Source of the DNA: Sulfobacillus benefaciens
GTDB lineage: Bacteria; Bacillota; Sulfobacillia; Sulfobacillales; Sulfobacillaceae
NCBI GenBank assembly: GCA_003023695.1
Contig: PXYW01000001.1
Location: 122,458 to 186,457 of the forward strand
Length of the DNA: 64,000 nucleotides
Reading direction: 5' to 3'
The translations under genes were made by a program, and so were the position numbers. Positions within the stretch are counted from its first letter, which is position 1. Every line of letters begins with the position of its first letter. Below are positions 46,408 to 54,619 of the stretch, one piece after another. The notes under the pieces were generated by a model. That model searched no databases, was not told the DNA's origin, and was given only the letters and a program-made list of their open reading frames with translations.

Positions 46408-46556
46408 AAGACTTGCTGCGTTATGCTCGATTGAGGGTGTAGCCGCCTCGTCGGTACAGTGGGGGCGCCATTACGAGGTCCAAAAAACGCTATTGTCTCT
46501 TTGCGCGCGTCAATTACCTATAGTGTCGGTCGGTGATTATCAGTGACAAGGTATGC

Positions 46557-46585
46557 TTGACAGTGGGATCCCTGACTGATATTTT
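46557..46585 (+). promoter_or_regulatory. Promoter of the MFS gene with leader
   Basis: A consensus -35 TTGACA (46557-46562) is followed after 17 bases by TATTTT (46580-46585). Transcription would start near 46592, leaving a leader of about 140 bases. Confidence 0.75.
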
Positions 46586-46591
46586 CAACAC

Positions 46592-46730
46592 ATCAGAGTT
46601 GAGAGTTGGTGATGAAATGTCTCCTTTGGCGCTCGCTCAAAGGCCGCCACGGGAGAGATCTGTCTACGTGTCGGTTTAATCGCGGCATGCTGATTTCTCC
46701 CTCCGCATTTAAAATTCGGGGGGTTTTTTT
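46592..46730 (+). promoter_or_regulatory. 5' leader with intrinsic terminator overlapping the ribosome site (attenuator/riboswitch candidate)
   Basis: The leader ends in the stem CCCTCCG (46699-46705) / CGGGGGG (46717-46723) followed directly by seven T and the ATG. The only ribosome site of the MFS gene is that GGGGGG, so the hairpin could block both elongation and initiation. Upstream, CCTTTG/CAAAGG near 46623-46643 and TCTCC/GGAGA near 46620-46656 can pair. No T-box, fluoride, guanidine or other class I know fits. A ligand-responsive or translation-coupled switch is likely but unidentified. Confidence 0.6.
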
Positions 46731-47882
46731 ATGCCGTCAACTAAAGATGTGGTATTGCTGGCAATGGACGATGCGATCGTCACCATGGGTGCGCAATTTC
46801 GCGAGGTGGCATTGGGTCTACTGATTACTGCGCTCAATCCCGCGGCTTCCAGCTATGCCTGGTATTTTCTCGTCGGATCTATCCCGGGACTGATCTTGGC
46901 CGGCGCTTATGCGTGGTCTAGCAGGTGGATCGGTGCCCGCGTAGTCATGATGGCGAGCTATGGAGTGCGTATTCTCATGGTTTTGGGGTTGTGGCGCATT
47001 GTCAATTTCTGGGCTGCTTTGGCATTGTTGGCGGGAATAGCGGCTGGGAGTGGATTTTATTCCGCCGCTCAAGCACACTATGTCGCCGTGCATGGAGACT
47101 TTGCCAGAACGCGTCGCATTGTCGTGCGGCTTCGTCAGTCGGAAAGCGCGATGCGGCTCATTGGACCGTTGATAGCCGGAGCGGTGCTGCTCGAGACAGG
47201 CTATCGCAGCGGCTTTCTCTTTTGTGCCATCGCTTATGCGATGGCCTTATTGGCGGTCTCACAACTAACCCCACAAGTGGGAATCCGAAGACGGGTGCCT
47301 TACGAGCGCTTTGATTGGCGCCCGGATGGAGCAGCAATCGCCATGTTGGGTTTAAGTTTTCTCACGTGGCAGGCCAACACACTGGCTATGGCCTATACCT
47401 TTCATGTACTGCACCGTGGAGCCGTCGGCTATGGCCTGACCTTATCAGTGTGGGGTGGGTCCGGGATTGTTGCGAGCATGATACTCTCTCGCATTCAGAC
47501 ACGCCCGATCCGTTGGATTCCCTTGATGTTTCTCGCGATGGGCATTGGGTGGCTCGTTTTGTCGCGCGGTGTAGGCTTTTCCATGTTTGTTGGCCTCTCA
47601 GCTATCGAAGGATGTGCGGGGTGGATGGTGCAAGATTTGGCTACCGCATTTATCTTGTCTGAAGCGCCGTCGGGTTGCGCAGGACAGGCCCAAGCACGCC
47701 TCAGCGCATTTGAAGAAGTGGGGTCTATCCTTGGCATGGTGACGATTTTAGTTGTTCCAGTCACTTGGTTGGTACTTCCCTTGTATGCTGGCTTGGGAGT
47801 CGCCGGAATCCTGATCGCGGGGGTGTTCTTTCTCGTTGATCGACACAAGCAGGAGCCTTTCCAGAGCGCAAGAAGGATGTAA
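46731..47882 (+). CDS. Major facilitator superfamily transporter
   Basis: The 383-residue membrane protein has 11-12 hydrophobic segments and an MFS layout (LLITALNPAASSYAWYFLVGSIPG opening, RQSESAMRLIGPLIAGAVL in the first half). Motif A is weak. ATG 46731 comes right after a run of seven T and GGGGGG. Its expression seems controlled by the leader terminator. Such arrangement is frequent for drug efflux or metabolite exporters, but the substrate is unknown. Confidence 0.82.
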   Translation: MPSTKDVVLLAMDDAIVTMGAQFREVALGLLITALNPAASSYAWYFLVGSIPGLILAGAYAWSSRWIGARVVMMASYGVRILMVLGLWRIVNFWAALALLAGIAAGSGFYSAAQAHYVAVHGDFARTRRIVVRLRQSESAMRLIGPLIAGAVLLETGYRSGFLFCAIAYAMALLAVSQLTPQVGIRRRVPYERFDWRPDGAAIAMLGLSFLTWQANTLAMAYTFHVLHRGAVGYGLTLSVWGGSGIVASMILSRIQTRPIRWIPLMFLAMGIGWLVLSRGVGFSMFVGLSAIEGCAGWMVQDLATAFILSEAPSGCAGQAQARLSAFEEVGSILGMVTILVVPVTWLVLPLYAGLGVAGILIAGVFFLVDRHKQEPFQSARRM

Positions 47883-47922
47883 ATGCGGGATCAACATGCC
47901 AGGAAATCGCGAGCTAGGTCAA

Positions 47923-48414
47923 TCACTCTAACGGTAGAGAAAAACGTTTCGCACCTACAATGGCGCGCAATTCGTGGCGAAATTGTGCACCTTCGGAACC
48001 GTCCGCCGTCCAATAGGAACGGTTTTGGTAGGTCACGCCTTGACATCCCGTTGCATCATAACTCGCGCGCAGGAGAAGGCGATGCTCTTCATAAAAGATC
48101 ATGGTGTAATCGATGCCCATGTCGGCGGGGCAGTGAATGGATCCACTGGGAAAGGGGGTGAGTTGCAGTATGTCATGATACAGCGCAGTGACTTCTTTGG
48201 AATTGGTGACAACTAGGGTAAAGTCCAGGTTACGGTGCGAATTGTAATAAGGGCTCATGCCGGAACGGGTAATGATAACTCGTGTAGGGTGTGCGGTTGG
48301 CAATGGGTATAATGTGCGCAAAATGACGTTTCGCGTACGGGGAACAACGGTTGCCAAAGTGGTTGCAATGACCACGCCTAGCATGGTGCCGACAAAAGCC
48401 TTTGGTAATGCCAC
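47923..48414 (-). CDS. Exported or membrane-anchored protein of unknown function
   Basis: The 163-residue product has one N-terminal membrane segment (residues about 5-25, VGTMLGVVIATTLATVV) and an extracytoplasmic domain with a cysteine pair (IHCPADMG and ATGCQGV). GTG 48414 is chosen because GGGAGGTGA lies 8-10 bases upstream. I do not recognise a family. It is convergent with the MFS gene. Confidence 0.65.
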   Translation of the reverse strand: MALPKAFVGTMLGVVIATTLATVVPRTRNVILRTLYPLPTAHPTRVIITRSGMSPYYNSHRNLDFTLVVTNSKEVTALYHDILQLTPFPSGSIHCPADMGIDYTMIFYEEHRLLLRASYDATGCQGVTYQNRSYWTADGSEGAQFRHELRAIVGAKRFSLPLE

Positions 48415-48423
48415 AAAGGTCAC

Positions 48424-48748
48424 CTCCCGTCATAAAAACGTATCCATACAGTTGTTGGACAGGATCTATCTCAATCGTATCGGCGCTTAGGATCAACATC
48501 GTTCTCTTGTTTCTATGTTAACGTTTCCAAAGACACACTGGTGACGGACCGGATTAATATTTTTCTGTCAACTTAAGCCTAGCCTCATCCCCATGGAATC
48601 GGGTTATCCTCGAAATAACCGAACCAGCAAAGGTTTTCCATAATCACAATGGATAAAAGAGTTGGAGGCAGTCAGGGCTGGAACTCTCACTATTAGGGCT
48701 GCGCCCTAATAGTGAGACGTCTTGCAAACGCTGGAGAATTTTTGCTTA
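48424..48748. other. Intergenic region between two minus-strand genes
   Basis: No gene is seen. It contains the 15-bp palindrome at 48685-48717, listed separately, and AT-rich sequence near 48510-48560 that may hold the promoter of the gene at 48414. Confidence 0.4.
48685..48717. terminator. Perfect 15-bp hairpin after the cytochrome b operon
   Basis: TCTCACTATTAGGGC and GCCCTAATAGTGAGA are separated by only TGC. It lies 32 bases downstream of the minus-strand operon stop. A T tract is missing, so it is either a Rho-assisted terminator, a 3' stabiliser, or a mobile palindrome. Confidence 0.55.
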
Positions 48749-49702
48749 TCAGGTATCTTTTGGTGCGTTGGCCGATGACTGATGTTGGCGATAATATTCG
48801 GCCCAAATGATTCGATGAACTCCTAAAAACCTTGGCAACCGGTTTATTCCGGGAATCCAGGGGGCCAGCATTAAAATAATGAAGAGCAACAGACCAGATC
48901 CCAACGCTAGAGCATCTGCAGCACTGGCGTTAGCAATGAACGGAATCTGGTAAATGGCCGTGACAATGGTCATCCACCACGGGCCAGGATAGGGAGCATC
49001 TTCTTCATGAATGATCCCCCATTGATCGCCTTTAAGTTCCAATTTGGCTGCGGCATCGTGGAGCGGTTTTCCCTGTAAAAACAACAAGGCATTCTGGTTG
49101 TCAAATTGATAGTCGGCTGGGCTGCGCTCCAATGCCCCCGTCATCAATCCGCTTTGTCCGAGTTTCAACAGGCCTTGAAGCAGAGGGGCAACCGGACCGT
49201 AAGCGCCCGGCGGCAGCAAAACCTGTCCTGATACGACCCGAGCTTTGGATAAAGCCACACCCATGGCTGATTCCCATTGGGCTTGCTGGCTGGCAGAGGC
49301 GCCGTTGAACTGTTTGAGCGGGGCGTTCAATGCAAGGTCTAGATGAGATGCTTCCTGAAGCGGAGTTAAAATAAAATCTTGCTTTGGAAACACGGGGTGA
49401 ATGACTCCGACCCATCGCTGCAGGAAGTCTTGGACATAGCCCGTGCCATTGTTGTAAGGGGGGCCGTAATTGGCAATTTCTCCGGTGCCATCGAGATCAC
49501 CGAGTGCCACCGTCATGAATGTGCGGGGATGGGCAGTGGCATATGCGTCAATCTTTAGTGCAGGTCGGACGGGTTCGCGAAATACCGCTGACAATACCAT
49601 GGTCAATATGGCGATGATGGCGGTCGTAGTGAGCAAGTGCTTAACGAAATCGGTCGGTACGTAGCGATAGCGGTGAGTTACATCAGTGCGTGGATGATAC
49701 AT
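48749..49702 (-). CDS. Cytochrome b-associated membrane protein with large external domain
   Basis: The 317-residue product has one membrane segment near residues 25-42, a soluble domain of about 200 residues (including YGPPYNNGTGYVQDFLQRWVG), and a second membrane segment near 260-280 ending in APWIPGINRLPRFLGVHRIIW. It contains no CxxCH heme site. ATG 49702 follows GAGGAGG and overlaps the cytochrome b gene by 20 bases. It stands where subunit IV or QcrC would be expected but has neither pattern, so its role in quinol oxidation is inferred from context only. Confidence 0.65.
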   Translation of the reverse strand: MYHPRTDVTHRYRYVPTDFVKHLLTTTAIIAILTMVLSAVFREPVRPALKIDAYATAHPRTFMTVALGDLDGTGEIANYGPPYNNGTGYVQDFLQRWVGVIHPVFPKQDFILTPLQEASHLDLALNAPLKQFNGASASQQAQWESAMGVALSKARVVSGQVLLPPGAYGPVAPLLQGLLKLGQSGLMTGALERSPADYQFDNQNALLFLQGKPLHDAAAKLELKGDQWGIIHEEDAPYPGPWWMTIVTAIYQIPFIANASAADALALGSGLLLFIILMLAPWIPGINRLPRFLGVHRIIWAEYYRQHQSSANAPKDT

Positions 49703-50315
49703 GAGACACCTCCTCAGAGGCAAGTTCATCGGGTGCCGGGTATGGCGGCACTACACCCTTAATGCGTACCCAAGCGAGATGAACCGCAATGATGCTGGCT
49801 AAAATTACCGGAAACACCACGACATGCAGACCGTACATTTGACCGGCGTTTAGTGTGTTAAACCAAGCCAATCCAAGTGCATTTAGCCCGTCTTTGGCTT
49901 GAACAGCGTTCCATTGGGAATAGAAGTCGCCGCGCATCAGATATCCGGTGAAGGCAGTGGGAATGGCTATTAATAGAGCCAGGGTGCCTAATAGCCAGGT
50001 TCTCTCCCGGCCTCCCCTCCAAGCGCCGGAGAAAAACACACGCAATAAGTGTAATACCATGAAGAAGAAAAAGGATTGTACCGCCCAAAAATGAATACCG
50101 CGCAAATAAAATCCAATGGGCGATATAGTCCACCATTGTGGACCGTTAGCCGCCATCAGAATCCCGGAAATGACGAGCACTACAAAACTGGACGCAGTAA
50201 GCGAGCCTAATGTATACATGATTCCCGTCGCATATTCCGGCAGTTCAGTAGGCAACCAGGTGTCCAACGAGAAAAGCACTGCTGATTTTTGGCGGACATA
50301 CAGTGTCCAGTTCAC
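49683..50315 (-). CDS. Cytochrome b6-like membrane subunit (split cytochrome b)
   Basis: The 210-residue protein is the four-helix N-terminal cytochrome b domain that carries two hemes b. Ligand His pairs are at 75/89 (GIHFWAVQ...VLHLLRV) and 164/179 (GLHVVVFP...AVHLAWVR); the 15-residue spacing of the second pair is that of b6-type proteins. It would oxidise menaquinol in a bc-type complex. GTG 50315 follows GGGGGGA. No Rieske iron-sulfur protein or cytochrome c gene is nearby. Confidence 0.88.
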   Translation of the reverse strand: MNWTLYVRQKSAVLFSLDTWLPTELPEYATGIMYTLGSLTASSFVVLVISGILMAANGPQWWTISPIGFYLRGIHFWAVQSFFFFMVLHLLRVFFSGAWRGGRERTWLLGTLALLIAIPTAFTGYLMRGDFYSQWNAVQAKDGLNALGLAWFNTLNAGQMYGLHVVVFPVILASIIAVHLAWVRIKGVVPPYPAPDELASEEVSHVSSTH

Positions 50316-50409
50316 ACAAAATCCCCCCTACGTCAAAATTCATTGTCGTAGGGTTAGTTTACCGCAGTGCCAAGTTTTGGAGCAATGTTTACCAATTCAT
50401 TCGTTTTAT

Positions 50410-50517
50410 TCAATGATGATGCGGATGCGATTGAAGAATAAGAGCTCCAACAAATGTCAATCCTAAAGCCATAATCGCGACCAGATTACCGCCGTTAACC
50501 ATCCACCAGTTCATCAT
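50410..50517 (-). CDS. 35-residue single-membrane-span peptide of the cytochrome b operon
   Basis: The short frame encodes MNWWMVNGGNLVAIMALGL-type sequence: a Trp-rich start, one membrane helix, and a PHHH end. GGGAGG stands 7 bases before the ATG pair. It lies 94 bases upstream of the cytochrome b gene on the same strand. Its size, helix and context suggest a small accessory subunit of the complex. Confidence 0.6.
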   Translation of the reverse strand: MMNWWMVNGGNLVAIMALGLTFVGALILQSHPHHH

Positions 50518-50582
50518 GTTCGCCTCCCTTGTTTTCTTGCTTTTACCTTACAGCGGTTAACAGACCGCCCCAAGGGGCAAAA

Positions 50583-50595
50583 GATCCCTAGGATC
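50583..50595 (-). terminator. Weak hairpin with TTTT after the glutamate-synthase-like gene
   Basis: On the minus strand GATCC-TAG-GGATC is followed by TTTT, 46 bases after the stop of the gene at 50641. The stem is only 5 bp. Confidence 0.3.
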
Positions 50596-50640
50596 AGGGC
50601 CCATTGGCGCAATCAGTTATGGTTCTATAAGCGGATATGG

Positions 50641-52113
50641 CTAATGGGTTCGTGTTGGAGGTTCTAAATTTCGCGAAGAAAACTCGGGGGGAGCGGGATA
50701 ATATCCAGGGGCTTGCGCAATCCAGGGCCGTACTAAACTGCGTACCCCAGCAATTTCGGCAGTCCATGGGTCCAGGGCAATAAGGTCGTGCCGATTGACG
50801 TCATGGACATTATGTTTGCCTAGCGACTGAATCCCATAACGCAATTCATCAGCGGCAGATTGAAGAAATGTTGCCAGCCCATGAGCGGCGCGGTTCACAT
50901 CTAACCGATTTTTATACCGCCCACTTTGGTAGAATAGTGCCTCCGGCGGAGCGTAGGGCAAGACTTGCTGGCCCACGGTGGATGCCATGGCCATTAATGC
51001 AGCAAATCCGATGTAAATGGCATCCGCACCGATGGCCATCGCTTTGAGAAATTCCCCAGGCGTCCGCAATCCTCCGGCGGCAATCAGATTGATGGCATGA
51101 CGAACACCATGGTCCTTTAAATATTCATCGGTCCAGGCCACAGCAGCCATGGTGGGAAGACCGAAATCATCTTGCAAAATGGGGGGGCCTCCGTGGGTTC
51201 CGCCTTCACCGCCATCAAGTACGATGAAGGTGGGTTCTGCTTCAAGTAAGACGTCCAAGTCGTCGTTGAGCCAACCCGATGGAGCAATCTTGATTCCAAT
51301 GGGTACCGCATAGCGTTGTTTTAATTTGCGCACCAACTTAATGAAATCTTTGGCAGAGTCGATGCCTTGCAATCGGGACGCAATCACCGCTGGTTCTCCC
51401 TCTTTCAATCCAAAGTATCGTCGCATTTCAGGATCAGGCTCCGCTGTGCCCATTGCGGCCGCAGCTTGTGCACCCTGGCCTATTTGGATCTCAATGGCAT
51501 CTGCAGTTTCCAGGTATTCGCTGTGGTTTTGCGCCGACAACGGCCAAGTGCCACGATGGTATTGGATAATTAGCTTTTTTGCTGCCTGACGTTCTTCGGG
51601 AAGGTAAGCCTCGCCAGTGTTGGTCGCGGTGCCCGCCAGGTTGGCCCCGTGAGCCAGGGCAAGTTTAGTTTTTAATGATAAGGCACCACCGTAGGACATG
51701 GCAGCGATCAAAATGGGAATTTCTAGTTTGAGTGGTTTATCGCAGTGGCGGCCGATGACAGTCTTAAGAGATATTTGATCCCGGTTTTCTGTAGGAAATT
51801 TCGCTAACTGGGCTGGGTTAAAGACTAGCTGTTCCCAGTGGGAAAAGACAAGCGGGGTACCCATCGGCCGACTTAGCGAAGAGGCTTTCTGACTGCGGAG
51901 CATATTTTCATAAAATGTCTGGGGATTGGCGCGACGCAGCAGACTTATCATCGACCCCAAATTTTGAGTGTAGGTGGTAGTGAGAAGGCCTTTCAGCATG
52001 CGATCACCAACGCGGTTAAAAAGCCAGGGATCAAGCCGCCACATTGCCAAGGTAAGCACTATACCCACTGCGAGAATGGCAGCGACCATCGGCCAGAATA
52101 TTGCCCAGAACAT
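50641..52113 (-). CDS. FMN-binding glutamate synthase-family protein, membrane-anchored
   Basis: The 490-residue protein has an N-terminal membrane helix (about 4-24) and a glutamate-synthase central domain (GltB2-like): MSYGGALSLKTKLALAHGANLAGTATNTGEAYLPEE, EIQIGQGAQ, PSGWLNDDLDVLLEAEPTFIVLDGGEGGTHGGPP, AAGGLRTPGEFLKAMAIGADAIYIG. These give the FMN site. No glutaminase domain or 3Fe-4S cysteine cluster typical of GltB is seen. Its true substrate is unknown. ATG 52113 follows AAGGAGG. Confidence 0.88.
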   Translation of the reverse strand: MFWAIFWPMVAAILAVGIVLTLAMWRLDPWLFNRVGDRMLKGLLTTTYTQNLGSMISLLRRANPQTFYENMLRSQKASSLSRPMGTPLVFSHWEQLVFNPAQLAKFPTENRDQISLKTVIGRHCDKPLKLEIPILIAAMSYGGALSLKTKLALAHGANLAGTATNTGEAYLPEERQAAKKLIIQYHRGTWPLSAQNHSEYLETADAIEIQIGQGAQAAAAMGTAEPDPEMRRYFGLKEGEPAVIASRLQGIDSAKDFIKLVRKLKQRYAVPIGIKIAPSGWLNDDLDVLLEAEPTFIVLDGGEGGTHGGPPILQDDFGLPTMAAVAWTDEYLKDHGVRHAINLIAAGGLRTPGEFLKAMAIGADAIYIGFAALMAMASTVGQQVLPYAPPEALFYQSGRYKNRLDVNRAAHGLATFLQSAADELRYGIQSLGKHNVHDVNRHDLIALDPWTAEIAGVRSLVRPWIAQAPGYYPAPPEFSSRNLEPPTRTH

Positions 52114-52362
52114 AGAAAACCCTCCTTATTGGACAATATGTCTTAAATCACTACCGCTTATGCGAAATTGAGGAATGGGGATCTTCCACCGAATGGCGAC
52201 CAAGAAGTGGTGTAGAGAGGGGAGAATAGTTCCGTTCTGACTTTAAATGTTTACTCAAGGAAATTGGCCCAAGATCAGCCTCTATGATAAGTGTCAAATA
52301 TAGTAGAATCGGAGATAATACCACTTTTACGGAACGGCCAACTTCAGAAAAGAGGGGCAGGG

Positions 52363-52599
52363 ATGCCAGTGCACATTATTACCGTATCCAAACGTCTGTT
52401 CAACCCAGTGCGATTGCCTGGAATGGGCCGAAGCATAGAAATCAATGATCTGTCAGACGGCGAGGTGGTTCAAATCCGCCAGGCCTTTATCCAGCAAAAT
52501 CTTGCGGTGGAATTCGAAGAAGAGCCGGGCACGCAATATCCGGTCATACAGTTATGGGCAAATCCTCATGGCGGCGGTCAAGTGACCGTATTTATTTAA
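52363..52599 (+). CDS. Small hypothetical protein
   Basis: This is a 78-residue soluble protein with a beta-alpha-beta pattern (MPVHIITVSKRLFNPVRLPG ... ALVEFEEEPG-like). ATG 52363 follows GGGGCAGGG. I do not recognise it. A second small gene with a similar ribosome site follows 107 bases later. Confidence 0.55.
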   Translation: MPVHIITVSKRLFNPVRLPGMGRSIEINDLSDGEVVQIRQAFIQQNLAVEFEEEPGTQYPVIQLWANPHGGGQVTVFI

Positions 52600-52706
52600 C
52601 CTATGCGGGGCAAGTTTCGAGTGTGAGTTCGTGGATTTCCCATCGAGAACACTGGGTACGAAGTTGGGATGATAGGTGGCATCATTCAAAACAAGGGGGC
52701 AGGGAC

Positions 52707-52943
52707 ATGGGGGAAGAGATCGCGTTGATCCTTGGTGGCAATTTAGCTATTGGTGCGGTTGCGGTCGGTTCCGCTGCCCTCATTGTACGAGGTCTCATCA
52801 TACAAGACCAACGAATCGATAATCCACCGCGGATCATTCCTTTTCCCAAAGGAATTCGCCGATGGTGGCGGAAACGACACGATCCCGAGTCACGTTTTCT
52901 TTCCCGTCGAAAGGCACAACGGCGGCCTCGCCATCTAAAATGA
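52707..52943 (+). CDS. Small single-span membrane protein
   Basis: The 78-residue product has one N-terminal membrane helix (residues 5-30, LILGGNLAIGAVAVGSAALIV) and a highly basic cytoplasmic tail (RRWWRKRHDP, RRKAQRRPRHLK). ATG 52707 follows GGGGGCAGGG. The function is unknown; the basic tail could bind nucleic acid or membrane lipids. Confidence 0.55.
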   Translation: MGEEIALILGGNLAIGAVAVGSAALIVRGLIIQDQRIDNPPRIIPFPKGIRRWWRKRHDPESRFLSRRKAQRRPRHLK

Positions 52944-53025
52944 TTGTTCGTCCCTTCGCAAATAGGTTGTTGAAGCAAATATAGCTGTCCCTCCAAAATC
53001 ATGTGCATTAAATATATTTAAGCAG

Positions 53026-53053
53026 TTGCGGTAGAAACTTGACGTGGTAAAAT
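53026..53053 (+). promoter_or_regulatory. Promoter of the acyl-CoA dehydrogenase operon
   Basis: TTGCGG (53026-53031) and TAAAAT (53048-53053) are separated by 16 bases, 38 bases before the start codon. Confidence 0.5.
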
Positions 53054-53091
53054 AATGTTGAGTGCAATTATTGTGAAGGGGGGCCCACAGC

Positions 53092-54231
53092 ATGGAGTTT
53101 GCATTAACTCCGGAACAGTTAGAATTACGCGAATGGGCACATGGATTTGCAGAAAAGGAAATTCGACCGGTAGCAGCTTATTACGATGAGCATGAAGAAA
53201 TGCCTTGGGATGTCTTGAAAAAAGCGGCCAAGATCGGATTGCTGGCATATGCCATTCCCGAAGCTTATGGTGGTAGCGGTGTATCCAGTTTGCTGACCAG
53301 TCTGGTGGTGGCAGAAGAGTTGTTTTGGGGATGTGCCGGGATTGCCACTGCCATGGGGGGCATTGGCTTGGCTTCGATTCCCATTTTGGAGATGGGTTCT
53401 GAGGAACAGAAAGCCCAGTGGCTGCCGCTGTTTACAGATCCAGACCAACCGCGTATGGGGGCTATGTGTTTGACGGAACCTGAAGCGGGTTCCGACGTCG
53501 TCAACATGTCGACCAAAGCGGTAAGGGATGGCGACGAGTACGTGATTAACGGCACCAAGACCTTTATCACCAATGGCGGCATCGCTGATGTATACGTGGT
53601 ATTTGCTAAGACTGATCCGGCGGCCGGATACACAGGAGTTTCCGCGTTTGTGGTCGACGGCAAAACCCCCGGCATCAGTTCAGGAAAGAAATTTAAAAAG
53701 TTGGGACTGCGGGCGAGCCATACGGCGGAAGTGCGTTTTGACAACGTGAGAGTGCCAGTGGCTAATCGACTCGGTCCAGAAAATATGGCGTTTATCGGCG
53801 CAATGAAAATGTTGGAACATTCGCGTCCAAGTGTTGCCATCGCCGGGGTGGGGGTAGCACGGGCGGCTTACGAATATGCGCTACAATATTCCAAGGAGCG
53901 GGTTCAGTTCGGCAAGCCCATTTATCATAATCAAGCCATTTCGTTCACCTTGGCCGATATGCTGACAAAAATTGAGGCAGGTCGGTTATTGGCATATCGA
54001 GCGGCCTGGCTTGCCGACAATCACCAATCCTGCAATCTGGAAGGCTCTATGGCCAAGGCTTTTTGTGGAGACATGGCGATGGATGTGGCCACGCAGGCTG
54101 TGCAAATATTGGGCGGCAATGGCTATATGCGCGACTACCCAGTGGAAAAATGGTTTCGTGATGCGAAGATTATGTCCATTTACGAAGGTACCTCACAAAT
54201 TCAAAAACGCGTCATGACGCGAATTATGTGA
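53092..54231 (+). CDS. Acyl-CoA dehydrogenase
   Basis: The 379-residue FAD enzyme removes two hydrogens from acyl-CoA in beta-oxidation. Signatures are MCLTEPEAGSDV, RDGDEYVINGTKTFITNGG and AVQILGGNGYMRDYPVEKWFRDAKI; the catalytic Glu is at about 365 in IYEGTSQIQKR. ATG 53092 follows GGGGGG. It is followed by SCP2 and thiolase genes in the same operon. Confidence 0.95.
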   Translation: MEFALTPEQLELREWAHGFAEKEIRPVAAYYDEHEEMPWDVLKKAAKIGLLAYAIPEAYGGSGVSSLLTSLVVAEELFWGCAGIATAMGGIGLASIPILEMGSEEQKAQWLPLFTDPDQPRMGAMCLTEPEAGSDVVNMSTKAVRDGDEYVINGTKTFITNGGIADVYVVFAKTDPAAGYTGVSAFVVDGKTPGISSGKKFKKLGLRASHTAEVRFDNVRVPVANRLGPENMAFIGAMKMLEHSRPSVAIAGVGVARAAYEYALQYSKERVQFGKPIYHNQAISFTLADMLTKIEAGRLLAYRAAWLADNHQSCNLEGSMAKAFCGDMAMDVATQAVQILGGNGYMRDYPVEKWFRDAKIMSIYEGTSQIQKRVMTRIM

Positions 54232-54272
54232 GATTAGCATCCTACTAAATCCCAAGAGGAGTGTTGAATACG

Positions 54273-54596
54273 ATGACAACGAACGAAGTATTTGCGGAAT
54301 TGGGCCAGCGCCTGGCGCAAAAGCCTGCCACCGCCTTATCTTCTGCACAAGGCATCTACCAGTTTTCTTTAACTGGCGAAGATGCCGCGGAGTACAATAT
54401 TGCAGTGACCAGTGAAGGTGCGACGGTGCACCAGGGCAAGGCAGACAATGCTGGCGTCACCATCAGTATGACGGCCGACAATTTCAAGGAATTGGCTGCG
54501 GGCAGACTCAACCCGATGAGCGCATTTATGGGCGGCAAATTAACCGTGACCGGAGATATGAGCATGGCATTAAAGTTGCAAACCCTCATTAGCTAG
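54273..54596 (+). CDS. SCP2 sterol-carrier-like lipid-binding protein
   Basis: The 107-residue protein has the SCP2 fold pattern (YQFSLTGEDAAEYNIAV, VTISMTADNFKELAAGRLNPMSAFMGGKLTVTGDMSMALKL). It binds hydrophobic acyl-CoA and probably delivers it to the thiolase or dehydrogenase encoded beside it. ATG 54273 is preferred over an in-frame TTG at 54261, which would sit only 3 bases after GAGGAGTG. Confidence 0.92.
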   Translation: MTTNEVFAELGQRLAQKPATALSSAQGIYQFSLTGEDAAEYNIAVTSEGATVHQGKADNAGVTISMTADNFKELAAGRLNPMSAFMGGKLTVTGDMSMALKLQTLIS

Positions 54597-54619
54597 GTGG
54601 GGTAACCAAGGAGGTACTT

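Noticed and set aside
46592..46730. T-box or fluoride riboswitch in the MFS leader
   Set aside because: The T-box sequence (TGGNACCGCG) is missing, and although GGTGATG recalls the fluoride aptamer, the rest of that consensus does not fit.
46606..46824. 72-codon frame overlapping the MFS leader, possible leader peptide
   Set aside because: It runs through the terminator and into the MFS gene in another frame and lacks a convincing ribosome site, so a regulatory leader peptide is not supported.
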